Shown in pieces: positions 1 to 8,676 of a stretch of DNA of 29,394 nucleotides (position 1 is its first letter; the number at the start of each line of letters is the position of its first letter). A program made the translations under genes and the position numbers. Below the pieces are notes generated by a model, which did not search any database, was not told where the DNA came from, and was given only the letters and a program-made list of their open reading frames with translations. This DNA is from an uncultured Pseudoxanthomonas sp. (lineage in GTDB: Bacteria > Pseudomonadota > Gammaproteobacteria > Xanthomonadales > Xanthomonadaceae), in assembly GCA_937975725.1 (NCBI GenBank), contig CALJUL010000019.1, positions 1 through 29,394 of the forward strand, given 5' to 3'.

Positions 1-1143
1 GTAGCCGCCGAACACCTCGTCGGCGCCCTCGCCGGTCAGCACCACCTTGTAGCCGTGCGCGCGCACGCTGCCGGCCAGCAGCATCAGCGGCACCGGCGCG
101 GTGCGCAGCACCGGCGTCTCGGCGTGGCGGACCAGCCGCGGGAAAGCCTCGCCGATGTCGCGGCGGGTGCAGCGCAGGGTGGTGTGCTCGGTGCCCAGGT
201 GGCGCACCATGGCCATCTGGTGCTCGCTCTCGTCGAACTCGCCGTCCTCGAAGGCGACCGAGAACGTGCGCACCGGCGTGTCGGTGAAGCCGCGGATCAT
301 CGCCACGATGCCGGAGGAATCCAGGCCGCCGCTCAGGTAGGCGCCCACTGGCACGTCGGCGCGCAGTTGCAGCCGCACCGCATCCACCAGCAGTTCGCGC
401 AGTTGCGCGGCCGCCGCGTCCACGCTGTCCGGGTAGCGCGCGGGCGTGGCCTCGGCCGCGTCGGGGAAGGTCCAGTCCCAGTACTGGCGCAGGCTCTGCC
501 GGCCGTCGTGCTCGATGGCCAGCACGCAGCCGGGAGGCAGGCTGCTGACGCCTTCGTAGACTGTGTCCGGATCGACCGGCGCCCAGTAGGTCAGCGCCTG
601 CGCCAGGCCGACCGGGTGCAGGCGGCGCGTTTCCGGCAGCACCACGTGCAGCGCCTTCACTTCCGAGGCGAACCACAGGCCGCCGCGGCCCTGCGCATGG
701 AACAGCGGGCGGATGCCGGCGCGGTCGCGCGCCAGCAGCAGGCGCCGGCGCTCGCCGTCCCACAGCGCGATGGCGAACTGGCCGTTGAGGTGCTCGACGA
801 AGGCATCGCCGTAGCGGTCGTACAGGTGGACGATGACCTCGGTGTCGGACTGCGTGTAGAAGCGGTGGCCGGCGGCTTCCAGCTCGCGGCGCAGTTCGAC
901 GTAGTTGAAGATCTCGCCGTTGAAGACGGTCCACACGGTGCCGCGCGGATTGTGGATCGGCTGGTCGCCGGTGGCCAGGTCGATGATCGACAGCCGCGCG
1001 TGCGCCAGGCCCACGCCGGGCTCGACGTGGAAGCCGTAGCCGTCCGGACCGCGGTGGGCCAGGCGGGTGATCATCGCCGACAGCGTTTCCCGCGGCGCCT
1101 CCGGCATGGCGCCCAGTGCGACGAAGCCGGCTATGCCGCACAT
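1..1143 (-). CDS. asnB: Asparagine synthase-type glutamine amidotransferase (partial, cut by left edge)
   Basis: Glutamine-dependent amidotransferase of the AsnB family. It uses glutamine nitrogen and ATP to amidate a carboxylate. The protein begins MCGIAGF, which gives the Cys2 nucleophile of class II glutamine amidotransferases, and then shows RGPDG, NGEIFNY and SDTEVI motifs. The synthase half starts with the PP-loop SGGLDSSG near residue 267 and runs to GEGADEVFGGY, where the window ends at residue 381. About 200-270 C-terminal residues are therefore missing. The start is the ATG at 1143, because Cys must follow Met. In polysaccharide loci such proteins amidate uronic acids (WbpS/WbtH type), or occur beside exosortase systems. 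Asparagine synthesis itself is possible but less likely here, next to a deacetylase, flippase and glycosyltransferases. The family call is firm; the substrate is inferred. Confidence 0.93.
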   Translation of the reverse strand, partial: MCGIAGFVALGAMPEAPRETLSAMITRLAHRGPDGYGFHVEPGVGLAHARLSIIDLATGDQPIHNPRGTVWTVFNGEIFNYVELRRELEAAGHRFYTQSDTEVIVHLYDRYGDAFVEHLNGQFAIALWDGERRRLLLARDRAGIRPLFHAQGRGGLWFASEVKALHVVLPETRRLHPVGLAQALTYWAPVDPDTVYEGVSSLPPGCVLAIEHDGRQSLRQYWDWTFPDAAEATPARYPDSVDAAAAQLRELLVDAVRLQLRADVPVGAYLSGGLDSSGIVAMIRGFTDTPVRTFSVAFEDGEFDESEHQMAMVRHLGTEHTTLRCTRRDIGEAFPRLVRHAETPVLRTAPVPLMLLAGSVRAHGYKVVLTGEGADEVFGGY

Positions 1144-1517
1144 GGCGCGTTCGCCGCGGAGGCGCTGCGGAGGGACGGGCGCGGGGAGGGCCGGCGCATG
1201 CAGGCGATGACCTGCGTGGGCGCTGCATGCGGCGGTCTGTCGACCAAGGCGGTCCTCCGGACGGCGGGGCGTCGTTTCTGATTGCCATCGAAACGCAGGG
1301 TGGCGGTGTTTCCGGACAGTGACCGCGATGCTGGCACTCGCGGCGCGCGCGTGTCAGGCTAGCCCACCGATGGGCGATGGCGTCACATTACGGCAAGGGA
1401 TTGCCGGTTTGCGGCCTTCATGACGTTGGTCATGGGCGATAGGGGAGGTCCGGGCATCCGACGGACCGGGAACTGGAATTCTTGGGGCAGGAACTACATG
1501 CAGGGACGGAGTCTTCG
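1144..1517. promoter_or_regulatory. Divergent intergenic region between amidotransferase and deacetylase genes
   Basis: This 374-nt gap holds no convincing gene. It separates two outward-reading genes and so must hold both promoters, but I see no good sigma-70 hexamer pair. Two details stand out. One is a small palindrome at 1420-1433 (ATGAC, spacer GTTG, GTCAT). The other is the 9-mer ATGGGCGAT, present at 1370-1378 and again at 1432-1440. Both are weak on their own in GC-rich DNA. A GGACGGA-like ribosome binding site at 1504-1510 lies 7 nt before the TTG start of the deacetylase. Confidence 0.4.
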
Positions 1518-2495
1518 TTGTCCGCGGTGATCGACCCGGCGTTCCGGATGGCGGCATGGTGTGCTTCGGCGACCGGCGGAAGGCTGCTGGTGCTGTTCTA
1601 CCACCGCGTGCTCGCCGCGCCGGACCCGATGCTGCCCACCGAGCCGGACGCGCGCGTCTTCGACGCGCACATGCAGGCGCTGGCCGGCATGTTCAAGGTG
1701 CTGCCGATGGACGAGGCGATGGGCGGGCTGGCCGCCGGGCGCCTGCCTGCGCGCGCGGCCTGCATCACCTTCGACGACGGCTATCGCGACAACCACCAGA
1801 TCGCGGTGCCCATCCTGCGTCGCCACGGGCTGACGGCGACCTTCTACGTGGCCAGCGGCTTCCTTGACGGCGGCCGCATGTTCAACGACACGGTACGCGA
1901 GAGCGTGCGCCGCCTGCCCGCCGGCACCCACGATCTGGAATGGCTGGGCCTGGGCCCGCGCGACGTCGGCGACGATGCCTCGCGCATGGCCTTGTTCATG
2001 GAAGTGGTCGCCGCGGTGAAATACCTGGACCTCGACGCGCGTGATGCGGCCAGCGCGCGCCTGGCCGGGTTGGCGGGCTCGCCGTTGCCGGACGACCTGA
2101 TGATGACGTCGGACGAAGTGCGCGCGCTGCACCGCAGCGGCATGGAGATCGGCGGCCACACGCTGAGCCATCCCATCCTCAGCCGCATCGACGATGCCGA
2201 GGCGCGCCGCCAGATCGCGGGCAACCGCGCGGTGCTGTCGGCGCTGCTGGACCGCCCGCCGCGCTTCTTCGCCTATCCCAACGGCGTGCCGGTGCGCGAC
2301 TACGGCCCGGCGCACGTGCAGATGGTGCGCGAGGCCGGCTACGAGGCCGCGGTGTCGACGGCGCGCGGGACCTGCTCGACCGGCAGCGACCTGTTCCAGT
2401 TGCCGCGCTTCGCGCCCTGGCACAGCAATGCGCTGGACTATCGCCTCAGCCTGCTGAAGAGCTTCGCGCGGCGCAGCCGCGAAGCGCGAGCCTGA
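1518..2495 (+). CDS. Polysaccharide deacetylase family protein (NodB fold)
   Basis: Predicted carbohydrate esterase family 4 protein that removes N- or O-acetyl groups from a polysaccharide or a lipid-linked precursor. Motif 1 (ITFDDGYRDN, FDDG near residues 85-88) carries the catalytic and metal-binding aspartates. Motif 2 (GGHTLSHPIL, near residue 213) gives the metal-binding histidines. RPPRFFAYPNG is the motif 3 region. No signal peptide is evident, so a cytoplasmic or unusually exported location is possible. The start is uncertain: TTG 1518 has the best upstream purine tract, with GTG 1527, ATG 1548 and an upstream TTG 1482 as alternatives. The gene converges on the flippase gene with only about 30 nt between the stops. 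The family call is secure; the substrate is unknown. Confidence 0.88.
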   Translation: MSAVIDPAFRMAAWCASATGGRLLVLFYHRVLAAPDPMLPTEPDARVFDAHMQALAGMFKVLPMDEAMGGLAAGRLPARAACITFDDGYRDNHQIAVPILRRHGLTATFYVASGFLDGGRMFNDTVRESVRRLPAGTHDLEWLGLGPRDVGDDASRMALFMEVVAAVKYLDLDARDAASARLAGLAGSPLPDDLMMTSDEVRALHRSGMEIGGHTLSHPILSRIDDAEARRQIAGNRAVLSALLDRPPRFFAYPNGVPVRDYGPAHVQMVREAGYEAAVSTARGTCSTGSDLFQLPRFAPWHSNALDYRLSLLKSFARRSREARA

Positions 2496-2513
2496 TTCTC
2501 CGGTGGGACGAAG

Positions 2514-2540
2514 CCGGGAGCGCCTTCAGCGCTCTTCCGG
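2514..2540. terminator. Possible bidirectional hairpin between convergent genes
   Basis: AGCGC at 2519-2523 and GCGCT at 2529-2533 form a 5-bp stem around CTTCA. Outer CCGG blocks sit at 2514-2517 and 2537-2540. It lies at the meeting point of the deacetylase and flippase genes and overlaps the flippase stop codon. There is no T-tract, so this is only a weak terminator candidate. Confidence 0.25.
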
Positions 2541-4079
2541 CAACCGTTCGCTGAAGCGTTGCAGGCGCTGCGCCAGCCGCGCGCCGACGCGGGGCAGGCG
2601 TCCCAGCAGTCCCGCCAGGGTCTGCATGTCGCGCCGTTTCCAGATGCCCAGCCAGGGCGACAGGCCGATCAGCAGCAGTGCGTACAGTACGCCGGCGGCC
2701 GCCTGGCTCCACATGCCCGGTACCAGGCGGACCAGGCCCAGCGCCGGCAGCAAGGCCAGCGCTGCGGTCAGGAACTGCGCGGCCAATGCGCGGTAGGGAT
2801 AGCGCACCGACAGCACCCGCGCGGTGATCGCGGCGAAGGCCAGGAACACTACCAGCCGCGCGATCGCGTGCGCGGCGATCGCGCCCATCAGCCCGTAGCG
2901 CGGGATCAGCAGCAGCGCCGCCACCGCGGTGACGACGATCGCGCCGACCGCGAACACCGCGCGCAGCTTCTGGTTCTCGGTGGTGGCCAGGATCGCCGCG
3001 AAGGCGCCCTCGGACAGGGTCAGGCCGCCGACCACCGCCATGATCTGCAGCAGCAGGATCACCGGCGCGTAGGCGGCGCCGTACATCACCGTGATCACCG
3101 CCTCGGCCACGAACGCCGCGGCGCCGGCCAGGATCAGCCCCAGGAAGGTGAAGTAGCGCACCGAGTCGGCCAGGATCAGGTTGACCCGCGCCTGTCCGCC
3201 GGCGCCGTAGGCGTGGCCCATCGCCGGCAGCAGCACGGTGGTCAGGCCGGAGGACAGCAGCTCGATGCCGCCGCGGGTCAGCGAGGCGGCGATGACGAAG
3301 AAGCCCACTTCGGCCGAGCCGACCAGCATGTTGAGCAGGTAGGTCTCGATGGACTTGTTGCCCAGCGCGTAGATGACGGTCAGCACCACGGTCCACAGCA
3401 GGTGCGGCTTCAGCCGCGCCAGCAGCGCGGGCGCCGGCGCCGCGCCCCACGCGCGCACGCCGGCGCGCAGCAGCAGGCCGGCGGCCACGATGTGCAGCAT
3501 GCTGATGACGGCGAACAGCGCCAGGTAGGCCGGCAGCGGCGCGCGCGCCGCCACCAGCGCGACCACGCCCAGCAGGTTGAGCACGGTCATGGACAGCGTG
3601 GTGACCGCCTCGATGTCGAAGCGCGCATAGCCCTTGGCCACCGACACCGCGAACAGGTAATAGGCTTTGCCCAGCAGGCTGGCCAGGGTCACCGCGGCGA
3701 ACAGCAGCACGCTCCTGCCGGCCCACGACGCCGGCTCCAGCAGCGGCATGCCCGCCAGGAACACCAGCGCCACCAGCGCCATGCAGGCGTGCTGGCGGCG
3801 CAGCAGCCAGCCGTGCACTTCGCGCGCGGCCTGCGGCTCGTCGCGCCCCAGCGCTTCGGCGATGAAGCGGATGCCGGTGGTGTTGAGGCCGTTGTTGGCC
3901 AGCATGACCAGCAGGCCGGACAGCCACACCACGTAGGAGTAGGCGCCGAAGTCGTCCGGCCCCACCGCGCGCGCGATCAGCACGCTGATCACCAGGCCGA
4001 CCGCGTAGTTGATGTACGTGGAGCCGGTCATCAGCAGCGCGCCGCGCACCAGGGTGTCCTGCCGGAATGCGCCGCTCAT
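2526..4079 (-). CDS. Wzx-type oligosaccharide flippase
   Basis: Multi-pass inner-membrane protein of the polysaccharide transporter (MOP) superfamily, 517 aa. It is predicted to flip undecaprenyl-linked repeat units to the periplasm. It begins MSGAFRQDTLVRGALLMTGS, then GSTYINYAVGLVISVLIARA, the usual first membrane segment. PDDFGAYSYV follows, matching the conserved G-x-Y region of this family. About 12-14 hydrophobic segments follow to residue ~490. The length is typical for Wzx. An in-frame extension to 4253 is rejected because its 58 extra residues are Arg/Pro-rich and overlap the divergent glycosyltransferase start. It shares a 155-nt divergent intergenic region with the GT4 gene. The family is clear; the exact glycan is not. 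Confidence 0.9.
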   Translation of the reverse strand: MSGAFRQDTLVRGALLMTGSTYINYAVGLVISVLIARAVGPDDFGAYSYVVWLSGLLVMLANNGLNTTGIRFIAEALGRDEPQAAREVHGWLLRRQHACMALVALVFLAGMPLLEPASWAGRSVLLFAAVTLASLLGKAYYLFAVSVAKGYARFDIEAVTTLSMTVLNLLGVVALVAARAPLPAYLALFAVISMLHIVAAGLLLRAGVRAWGAAPAPALLARLKPHLLWTVVLTVIYALGNKSIETYLLNMLVGSAEVGFFVIAASLTRGGIELLSSGLTTVLLPAMGHAYGAGGQARVNLILADSVRYFTFLGLILAGAAAFVAEAVITVMYGAAYAPVILLLQIMAVVGGLTLSEGAFAAILATTENQKLRAVFAVGAIVVTAVAALLLIPRYGLMGAIAAHAIARLVVFLAFAAITARVLSVRYPYRALAAQFLTAALALLPALGLVRLVPGMWSQAAAGVLYALLLIGLSPWLGIWKRRDMQTLAGLLGRLPRVGARLAQRLQRFSERLPEER

Positions 4080-4234
4080 GCGCGGTCTCCGGCGATGGGG
4101 AAGGAACGGGGCGGGATCAACGTGGCGCTCGGCGACGGGGCGGACCGGGGGGCGGCGATGATAGCGTGGCGCGGGCGCGGGGTCGCCTGCCGTTCGGGTA
4201 GCATGCACGCTCCTTTCCCGGCCGGCACCACCCG

Positions 4235-5374
4235 ATGACGTCCACCGCCGCATCCGCTCCGCTCACCCTCCTGCACGTGGTCGATTCGCTGGAGATCGGC
4301 GGCCTGGAGCGCGTGGTCACCGACCTGGCCATCGCCCAGCAGGCGGCCGGCCACCGCGTGGCGGTCTTCAGCATCGCCGACAGCGACGGTTTCGTGCCGG
4401 TGCTGCGGGCGGCCGGCATCCCGGTGGTGATGGGCGGCAAGTCCGGCACCCTGGACCGCCGCGTGCTGGGCCGGCTGCGGCAGGCCGCGCGCGGGGCGGA
4501 CGTGGTGCACGCGCACAACTTCGTGCCCAACTACTACGCCGCGTTCGCGCTGCTGGGTACCTGGCGCAGGCCGGCACTGGTCGGCACCTGCCACGACATG
4601 GGAACGCGGCTGGGCAACGCGCGCCTGCGCCGGCTGTACCGGCTGTCGCTGCTGCGCACGCAGCGCGTGGCGATGGTCGGCGGACAGGTGCACGCGCGCT
4701 TCGTGGACGCCGGCTACGTCGCCGCCGGGCGCGCCGAGACGCTGCTCAACGGCATCCCGCTGGCGCCGTTCGCCTGGTCGCCGCAGCGCCGCGAGGAAGC
4801 GCGGCGCCGGCTGGAGCTGGCGCAGGACGATCTGGTCATCGGCCACGTCGGCCGGCTGGTGGAACTGAAGAACCAGGCCGCGCTGATCGCGGAACTGCCG
4901 GCGCTGGCGGCGGAATTCCCCCGCCTGAAGCTGGTGCTGGTGGGCGAGGGCCCCACCCGGCAGGCGTTGCAGGCGCAGGCCGAAGCCGCGGGCGTGGCCT
5001 CGCGCGTGCTGTTCGCCGGTGCGCGCCAGGACGTGTCCGACCTGCTGCCCGCGTTCGACGTGTTCGCCCTGCCGTCGCTGACCGAGGGCCTGTCCATCGC
5101 ACTGCTGGAAGCCTGCGCCAGCCGCCTGGCCATCGTCGCCACCGCGGTGGGCGGCAACCCGGAAGTGATCCGCGACGGCGTCACCGGCAGGCTGGTGCCG
5201 GTCGGCGACGCCGCGGCCCTGCACAGCGCGCTGCACGAGCTGCTGGCCTCGCCGGCGCTGCGCGCTGAGCGCGGCGAAGCCGCCTGCGCCTGGGTGGCCG
5301 CGCACGCGTCCATCGACGCCCTGCGCGCGGCCTACGACGCGTTCTACGCGCGCGCCCGCGGGCAACGCCGGTGA
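4235..5374 (+). CDS. Glycosyltransferase family 4
   Basis: GT-B fold retaining glycosyltransferase, 379 aa, presumed to add one sugar to the lipid-linked repeat unit at the cytoplasmic face. The N-terminal domain opens with LLHVVDSLEIGGLERVV, the glycine-rich acceptor-side loop of GT4 enzymes. VVHAHNFVPN follows at about residue 90. The C-terminal donor domain has IGHVGRLVELKNQ, LVLVGEGP and the E-x7-E region LTEGLSIALLEACA, followed by VGGNPEVIRDGVTGRLV. It starts at ATG 4235 and has no membrane segment. It stands alone on the plus strand and ends five bases from the stop of the convergent epimerase gene. The donor sugar cannot be read from the sequence. Confidence 0.92.
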   Translation: MTSTAASAPLTLLHVVDSLEIGGLERVVTDLAIAQQAAGHRVAVFSIADSDGFVPVLRAAGIPVVMGGKSGTLDRRVLGRLRQAARGADVVHAHNFVPNYYAAFALLGTWRRPALVGTCHDMGTRLGNARLRRLYRLSLLRTQRVAMVGGQVHARFVDAGYVAAGRAETLLNGIPLAPFAWSPQRREEARRRLELAQDDLVIGHVGRLVELKNQAALIAELPALAAEFPRLKLVLVGEGPTRQALQAQAEAAGVASRVLFAGARQDVSDLLPAFDVFALPSLTEGLSIALLEACASRLAIVATAVGGNPEVIRDGVTGRLVPVGDAAALHSALHELLASPALRAERGEAACAWVAAHASIDALRAAYDAFYARARGQRR

Positions 5375-5378
5375 AGGA

Positions 5379-6383
5379 TCAGGACTGGCCACGCAGGTAG
5401 CGGAACGTCCGCTCCAGGCCGGCGGTGGTAGAGACGCCCGGCGTCCAGCCGATCGCCTTCAACGCGCCGTTGGCGTAGCGCAGCGGGCGGTACATCGACC
5501 GCACCACGTAGGGCGTGAACACCGCCGGCAACTGGCCCTTGGAGCGGCGGTTGTACCAGACCAGCATGCGCGAAGCCTGCAACAGCAGCGAGTAGGGCAG
5601 TGGCAGCGTGCGCAGCCGGCGCACCGAGCGGCGGTATTCGCGCAGGTAGCGGCGGCACGAGGGCAGGTCGTCGTCGACCACGTTGTATGCGCTGCCCGCC
5701 GGCGCGCGCAGCGCGGCCACGGCGACCGCGTCGGCGCAGTTCTCCACGTAGGTCAGCGGCAAGGTGGCGCCGCCGCCCAGGCTGAAGAAGAAGCCCAGCG
5801 CGCCGATGCCCACCCGCGGCGACAGCGCACCGCCGCCCTCGCCGTAGATCACGCCCGGCCGCAGCACCACCGTCTCGAAGCCGAAGCGGTCGCGGCAGGC
5901 GTCCAGCAACTGCTCCTGCCGCACCTTGGCGTAGCCGTAGGGGCCCTTGTCCACGCCGACGCTCTCCAGCGGCACCGATTCGTCGTGCACGCCGTTGCGC
6001 GGCAATCCGTCGGTGCGGTAGACGGCGAACGAGCTGATCTGCACGATCCGCTTCACGCCCGCCTCGCCGGCCGCCTCCAACAGGTTGCGGGTGCCGACCA
6101 CGCTGTTGGCGAACATGTCGGCGGCCGCGCCGCGCATGCCGGCGGCCGCGTGCACCACGCAGCCGACGCCGGCGACCAGTGCCGGCAGGCCGTCGCGTTG
6201 CAGCAGGTTGGCGCCGACCCATTCGATGCGCGCCTGCGGGAACTCCGCCTGCAGCGCCTCGACCATGCCCGCCGGTGGCCGCTGCCGCACGTGCAGGCGC
6301 AGGTCGTCCACGCCCTGCGCCAGCAGGCTGCGGGCGATGCGGCGGCCGAGGAAGCCGCCCGAGCCGGTGACCAGGTACTTCAT
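5379..6383 (-). CDS. NAD-dependent epimerase/dehydratase (extended SDR)
   Basis: Predicted sugar-nucleotide epimerase, dehydratase or reductase, 334 aa. The Rossmann glycine motif is at the N-terminus (YLVTGSGGFLGRRIA). VVHAAA follows in the usual alanine position, then ISSFAVY, and the catalytic pair YGYAK with the Y-x3-K spacing. GVIYGEGGG follows the active site. ATG 6383 is preceded by GGGAGGA. It overlaps the stop of the upstream oxidoreductase gene by four bases (ATGA), so translation is probably coupled. It is the last gene of the minus-strand operon that starts with the polymerase. The sequence resembles the broad nucleoside-diphosphate-sugar epimerase group rather than GalE or uronate epimerases, so the reaction is left open. 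Confidence 0.86.
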   Translation of the reverse strand: MKYLVTGSGGFLGRRIARSLLAQGVDDLRLHVRQRPPAGMVEALQAEFPQARIEWVGANLLQRDGLPALVAGVGCVVHAAAGMRGAAADMFANSVVGTRNLLEAAGEAGVKRIVQISSFAVYRTDGLPRNGVHDESVPLESVGVDKGPYGYAKVRQEQLLDACRDRFGFETVVLRPGVIYGEGGGALSPRVGIGALGFFFSLGGGATLPLTYVENCADAVAVAALRAPAGSAYNVVDDDLPSCRRYLREYRRSVRRLRTLPLPYSLLLQASRMLVWYNRRSKGQLPAVFTPYVVRSMYRPLRYANGALKAIGWTPGVSTTAGLERTFRYLRGQS

Positions 6384-7453
6384 GGGGTCCTCCCGATGTC
6401 CGCGACGATGGCGTCGATCATCCGGCAGGTGCGCAGGATGTGCTCGTGCGGGATCGGGTCCGCGCGGCTGTCGTCGGCGACGGCGTCGTAGAAGCGCGCC
6501 AGCAGCACGCGCATGGGCTGGAAATAGTGGAATTCGTGGCGGCCGAACCGGCGCAGGTTGCGCCAGCCGTTGCCGGCGAAGCGGGCCGCCTGCACCCACG
6601 GCGGGAACAGCCGGCCCAGCGCGCTGGGCTGCGCCTGCCGCGCGCTGGGCACCAGGGTGCGCGCGGCGTAGTCCAGTTCCACGCTGTCCTGGGTGCCGAC
6701 CACCTTCAGCGTGTGCGCGACCGGGCGGCCGTGCGCGCTGATCATGCCGCTGGCGGTGGTGGCGCCGTCGTCGATGATGAAGCGCAGCTCGTCGGGCATC
6801 GCGTCCACCGCGGCGTTGCCGGTGGCGGGACGGCGGCGCAGCGCACGGGCGCGCACGCTGAAGCCGTCGCCGACGTAGGGGACGATCTTGGCCAGCACGT
6901 GGTCCAGCACGTTGTGGAACAGCTTGCCCGGCAGCCGGTGCACCCAGTGGCCGGGGTCGCCCATCACCGCCAGGCCGTAGTCACCGGACAGGTTGTAGCC
7001 GTAGTGGGTGTCCAGGTGCACCACTTCGCCCAGCTTGCCCGCCGCCATCAGCCCGGCCAGTTCCAGGCCCGGCGTCTCGAAGTTGTACAGGTAGTTCACG
7101 CTGACCCGGCGCGCGTGCGCCTGCGCGCACTCGAGGATCGCCGCCGCTTCTTCCGCGGTCAGCGCGAAGGGCTTTTCCATGAAGACGTGGCAGCCGGCCT
7201 CCATCGCCCTGCGCGCGATCGGCAGGTGAGAGTCCGGCGGCGTGGCCACGTGCACCACGTCCAGGCACTCGGCGGCCAGCATGGCCTCCAGGTCGGTGTA
7301 GCGGCCGGGCACGCGCATGCGCTCGGCCAGTTGCTCCACCATCAGCGGTTCGCGGTCGCAGACCGCCACCACTTCGCCGCGGCCGGTGGCGCGGATCTGC
7401 TCGACGTGCCCATCGGCGATCTTGCCGCAGCCGACGATTCCGATTCTCAACAC
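6380..7453 (-). CDS. Gfo/Idh/MocA family oxidoreductase
   Basis: NAD(P)-dependent sugar oxidoreductase, 357 aa. The N-terminal Rossmann domain has GIVGCGKIADGH (G-x-G-x2-A). VVHVATPPDSH and the EKP signature (VFMEKPFALT), carrying the family's conserved lysine, follow. Members in polysaccharide loci make keto- or uronic-sugar nucleotides. I choose GTG 7453 (GTG-TTG-AGA-ATC), preceded by AGAGGA. The same frame stays open upstream through the glycosyltransferase gene, but that part is antisense-like noise and not a fusion. It lies 29 nt after the GT2 gene and overlaps the epimerase start. The substrate is unknown; together with the SDR it may make one unusual sugar. Confidence 0.9.
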   Translation of the reverse strand: MLRIGIVGCGKIADGHVEQIRATGRGEVVAVCDREPLMVEQLAERMRVPGRYTDLEAMLAAECLDVVHVATPPDSHLPIARRAMEAGCHVFMEKPFALTAEEAAAILECAQAHARRVSVNYLYNFETPGLELAGLMAAGKLGEVVHLDTHYGYNLSGDYGLAVMGDPGHWVHRLPGKLFHNVLDHVLAKIVPYVGDGFSVRARALRRRPATGNAAVDAMPDELRFIIDDGATTASGMISAHGRPVAHTLKVVGTQDSVELDYAARTLVPSARQAQPSALGRLFPPWVQAARFAGNGWRNLRRFGRHEFHYFQPMRVLLARFYDAVADDSRADPIPHEHILRTCRMIDAIVADIGRTP

Positions 7454-7482
7454 GACATGTCCTCTGACGTAATCCGGTGCGC

Positions 7483-8676
7483 TCAACGGCGGGTGCGCTT
7501 CCACGAGCCGCGGTAGTTGCCGCTCGCATAACGCAGCGAACCCAGCAGGAAGGCCAGGTTCAGCGCGAACAGGAAGGCGGGGATGCGCAGTAGCGAGGGC
7601 AGCCGCGCGCCGCGCAGGCTGGCGGCGTACAGCAGGCCGGCGACCGCGTAGCCGGCGAGCTGCAGCGAGGCCAGGCACAGCCACAGGCGCGACTGCGAGG
7701 CCAGCACCAGGCTGGCGAGCAGCCCGGCGATCAGCAGGTGCGGGGCGATCCAGCGCAGCACCTTGTGCGAGACGTAGGCGAAGCGCGTGGCCAGCGACGT
7801 GCACAGCAGGTATTCCGGGTGCCGGAACAGCGCCTGGAAATTGCCGATGCCGATGCGCACGCGGCGGTGGAATTCGTCGCTGATGGCGTCGGGCGTGTCC
7901 TCCTCGGCCCAGGCCGCAGGTTCGTACACCAGCCGGCGGCCGGCCGCGGACACGCTCATCGCCACGCAGAAGTCGTCGCAGATGGTGTCGGCGGCCAGCG
8001 GCCGCCAGTATTCGCGGCGGATGGCGTAGATGGCGCCGTTGGCGCCCAGCAGGCCGCCCAGCCGCGCTTCGAAGAACTTCAGCACCTGCTCCACGCGCCA
8101 GTACAGGCTGTCCTGGTTGTCGCCGGCGGCGTCGCGCAGGCGCAGCTCGCCGCTGACCGCGCCCACCGACGGGTCGCGGAAGTGCGCCACCAGCCTGCGC
8201 ACGGCATCGCGGGCGAACAGCGTGTTGGCGTCGGAGAACACCAGGACGGGTTCGTGCGTGCGCGCGACCAGGTCGTTCAGCACGCTGGCCTTGCCGCGGT
8301 TCTCGGCGAAGGCGTGCGCGTGCACGTTCTCCTGCCGGAGGCCGGCGAGGATCTGGCCGGTGCGGTCGTGGCTGCCGTCCGAGCCGATGTAGACGTGCAG
8401 CAGCTCGCGCGGATAGTCCAGCCCCAGCAGGTTCTCCACCCGCGCACGCACGTGCTGTTCCTCGTTGTAGGCGGAGATGACCACGGCCACCGCCGGCAGC
8501 ACGCCGCTGGCGGCGCCGGGGTTGCGCCGCTCGCGCTTGCCGGTGACGTAGCGCACGTCGCGCAGCGACTGCGACAGCCCGGCGATGGCCACCAGCAGCA
8601 GCGGATAGACTGCGTAGGAATAGACCACCGCGCCCAGGCACAGCGCCGCGAACCAGGTCAGGAACGTCTCCAGCAT
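7483..8676 (-). CDS. Membrane-bound glycosyltransferase family 2
   Basis: Inverting GT-A glycosyltransferase of 397 aa, anchored in the inner membrane. An N-terminal hydrophobic segment (residues ~5-35, FLTWFAALCLGAVVYSYAVY) is followed by the GT2 domain. That domain has VVISAYNEEQHV, YIGSDGSHDRT, the metal-binding-type FSDANTLF, and the ED region EEDTPDAISDEFHRRVRIG. Three or more hydrophobic segments close the protein. The upstream gene's stop overlaps the start (TGATG), indicating coupling. The family is certain. In such a cluster it probably elongates the lipid-linked repeat, but a processive synthase-like role cannot be excluded from sequence alone. Confidence 0.91.
   Translation of the reverse strand: MLETFLTWFAALCLGAVVYSYAVYPLLLVAIAGLSQSLRDVRYVTGKRERRNPGAASGVLPAVAVVISAYNEEQHVRARVENLLGLDYPRELLHVYIGSDGSHDRTGQILAGLRQENVHAHAFAENRGKASVLNDLVARTHEPVLVFSDANTLFARDAVRRLVAHFRDPSVGAVSGELRLRDAAGDNQDSLYWRVEQVLKFFEARLGGLLGANGAIYAIRREYWRPLAADTICDDFCVAMSVSAAGRRLVYEPAAWAEEDTPDAISDEFHRRVRIGIGNFQALFRHPEYLLCTSLATRFAYVSHKVLRWIAPHLLIAGLLASLVLASQSRLWLCLASLQLAGYAVAGLLYAASLRGARLPSLLRIPAFLFALNLAFLLGSLRYASGNYRGSWKRTRR

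Noticed and set aside
55..1281. A 408-aa plus-strand open frame
   Set aside because: It is antisense to the amidotransferase, whose catalytic motifs are intact.
6380..8641. A single 753-aa minus-strand frame that would fuse the oxidoreductase to a long N-terminal part
   Set aside because: The first ~396 residues are Arg/Ala-rich and lie in another frame of the GT2 gene, which itself has clear motifs. The oxidoreductase begins with its own ribosome binding site and GTG at 7453.
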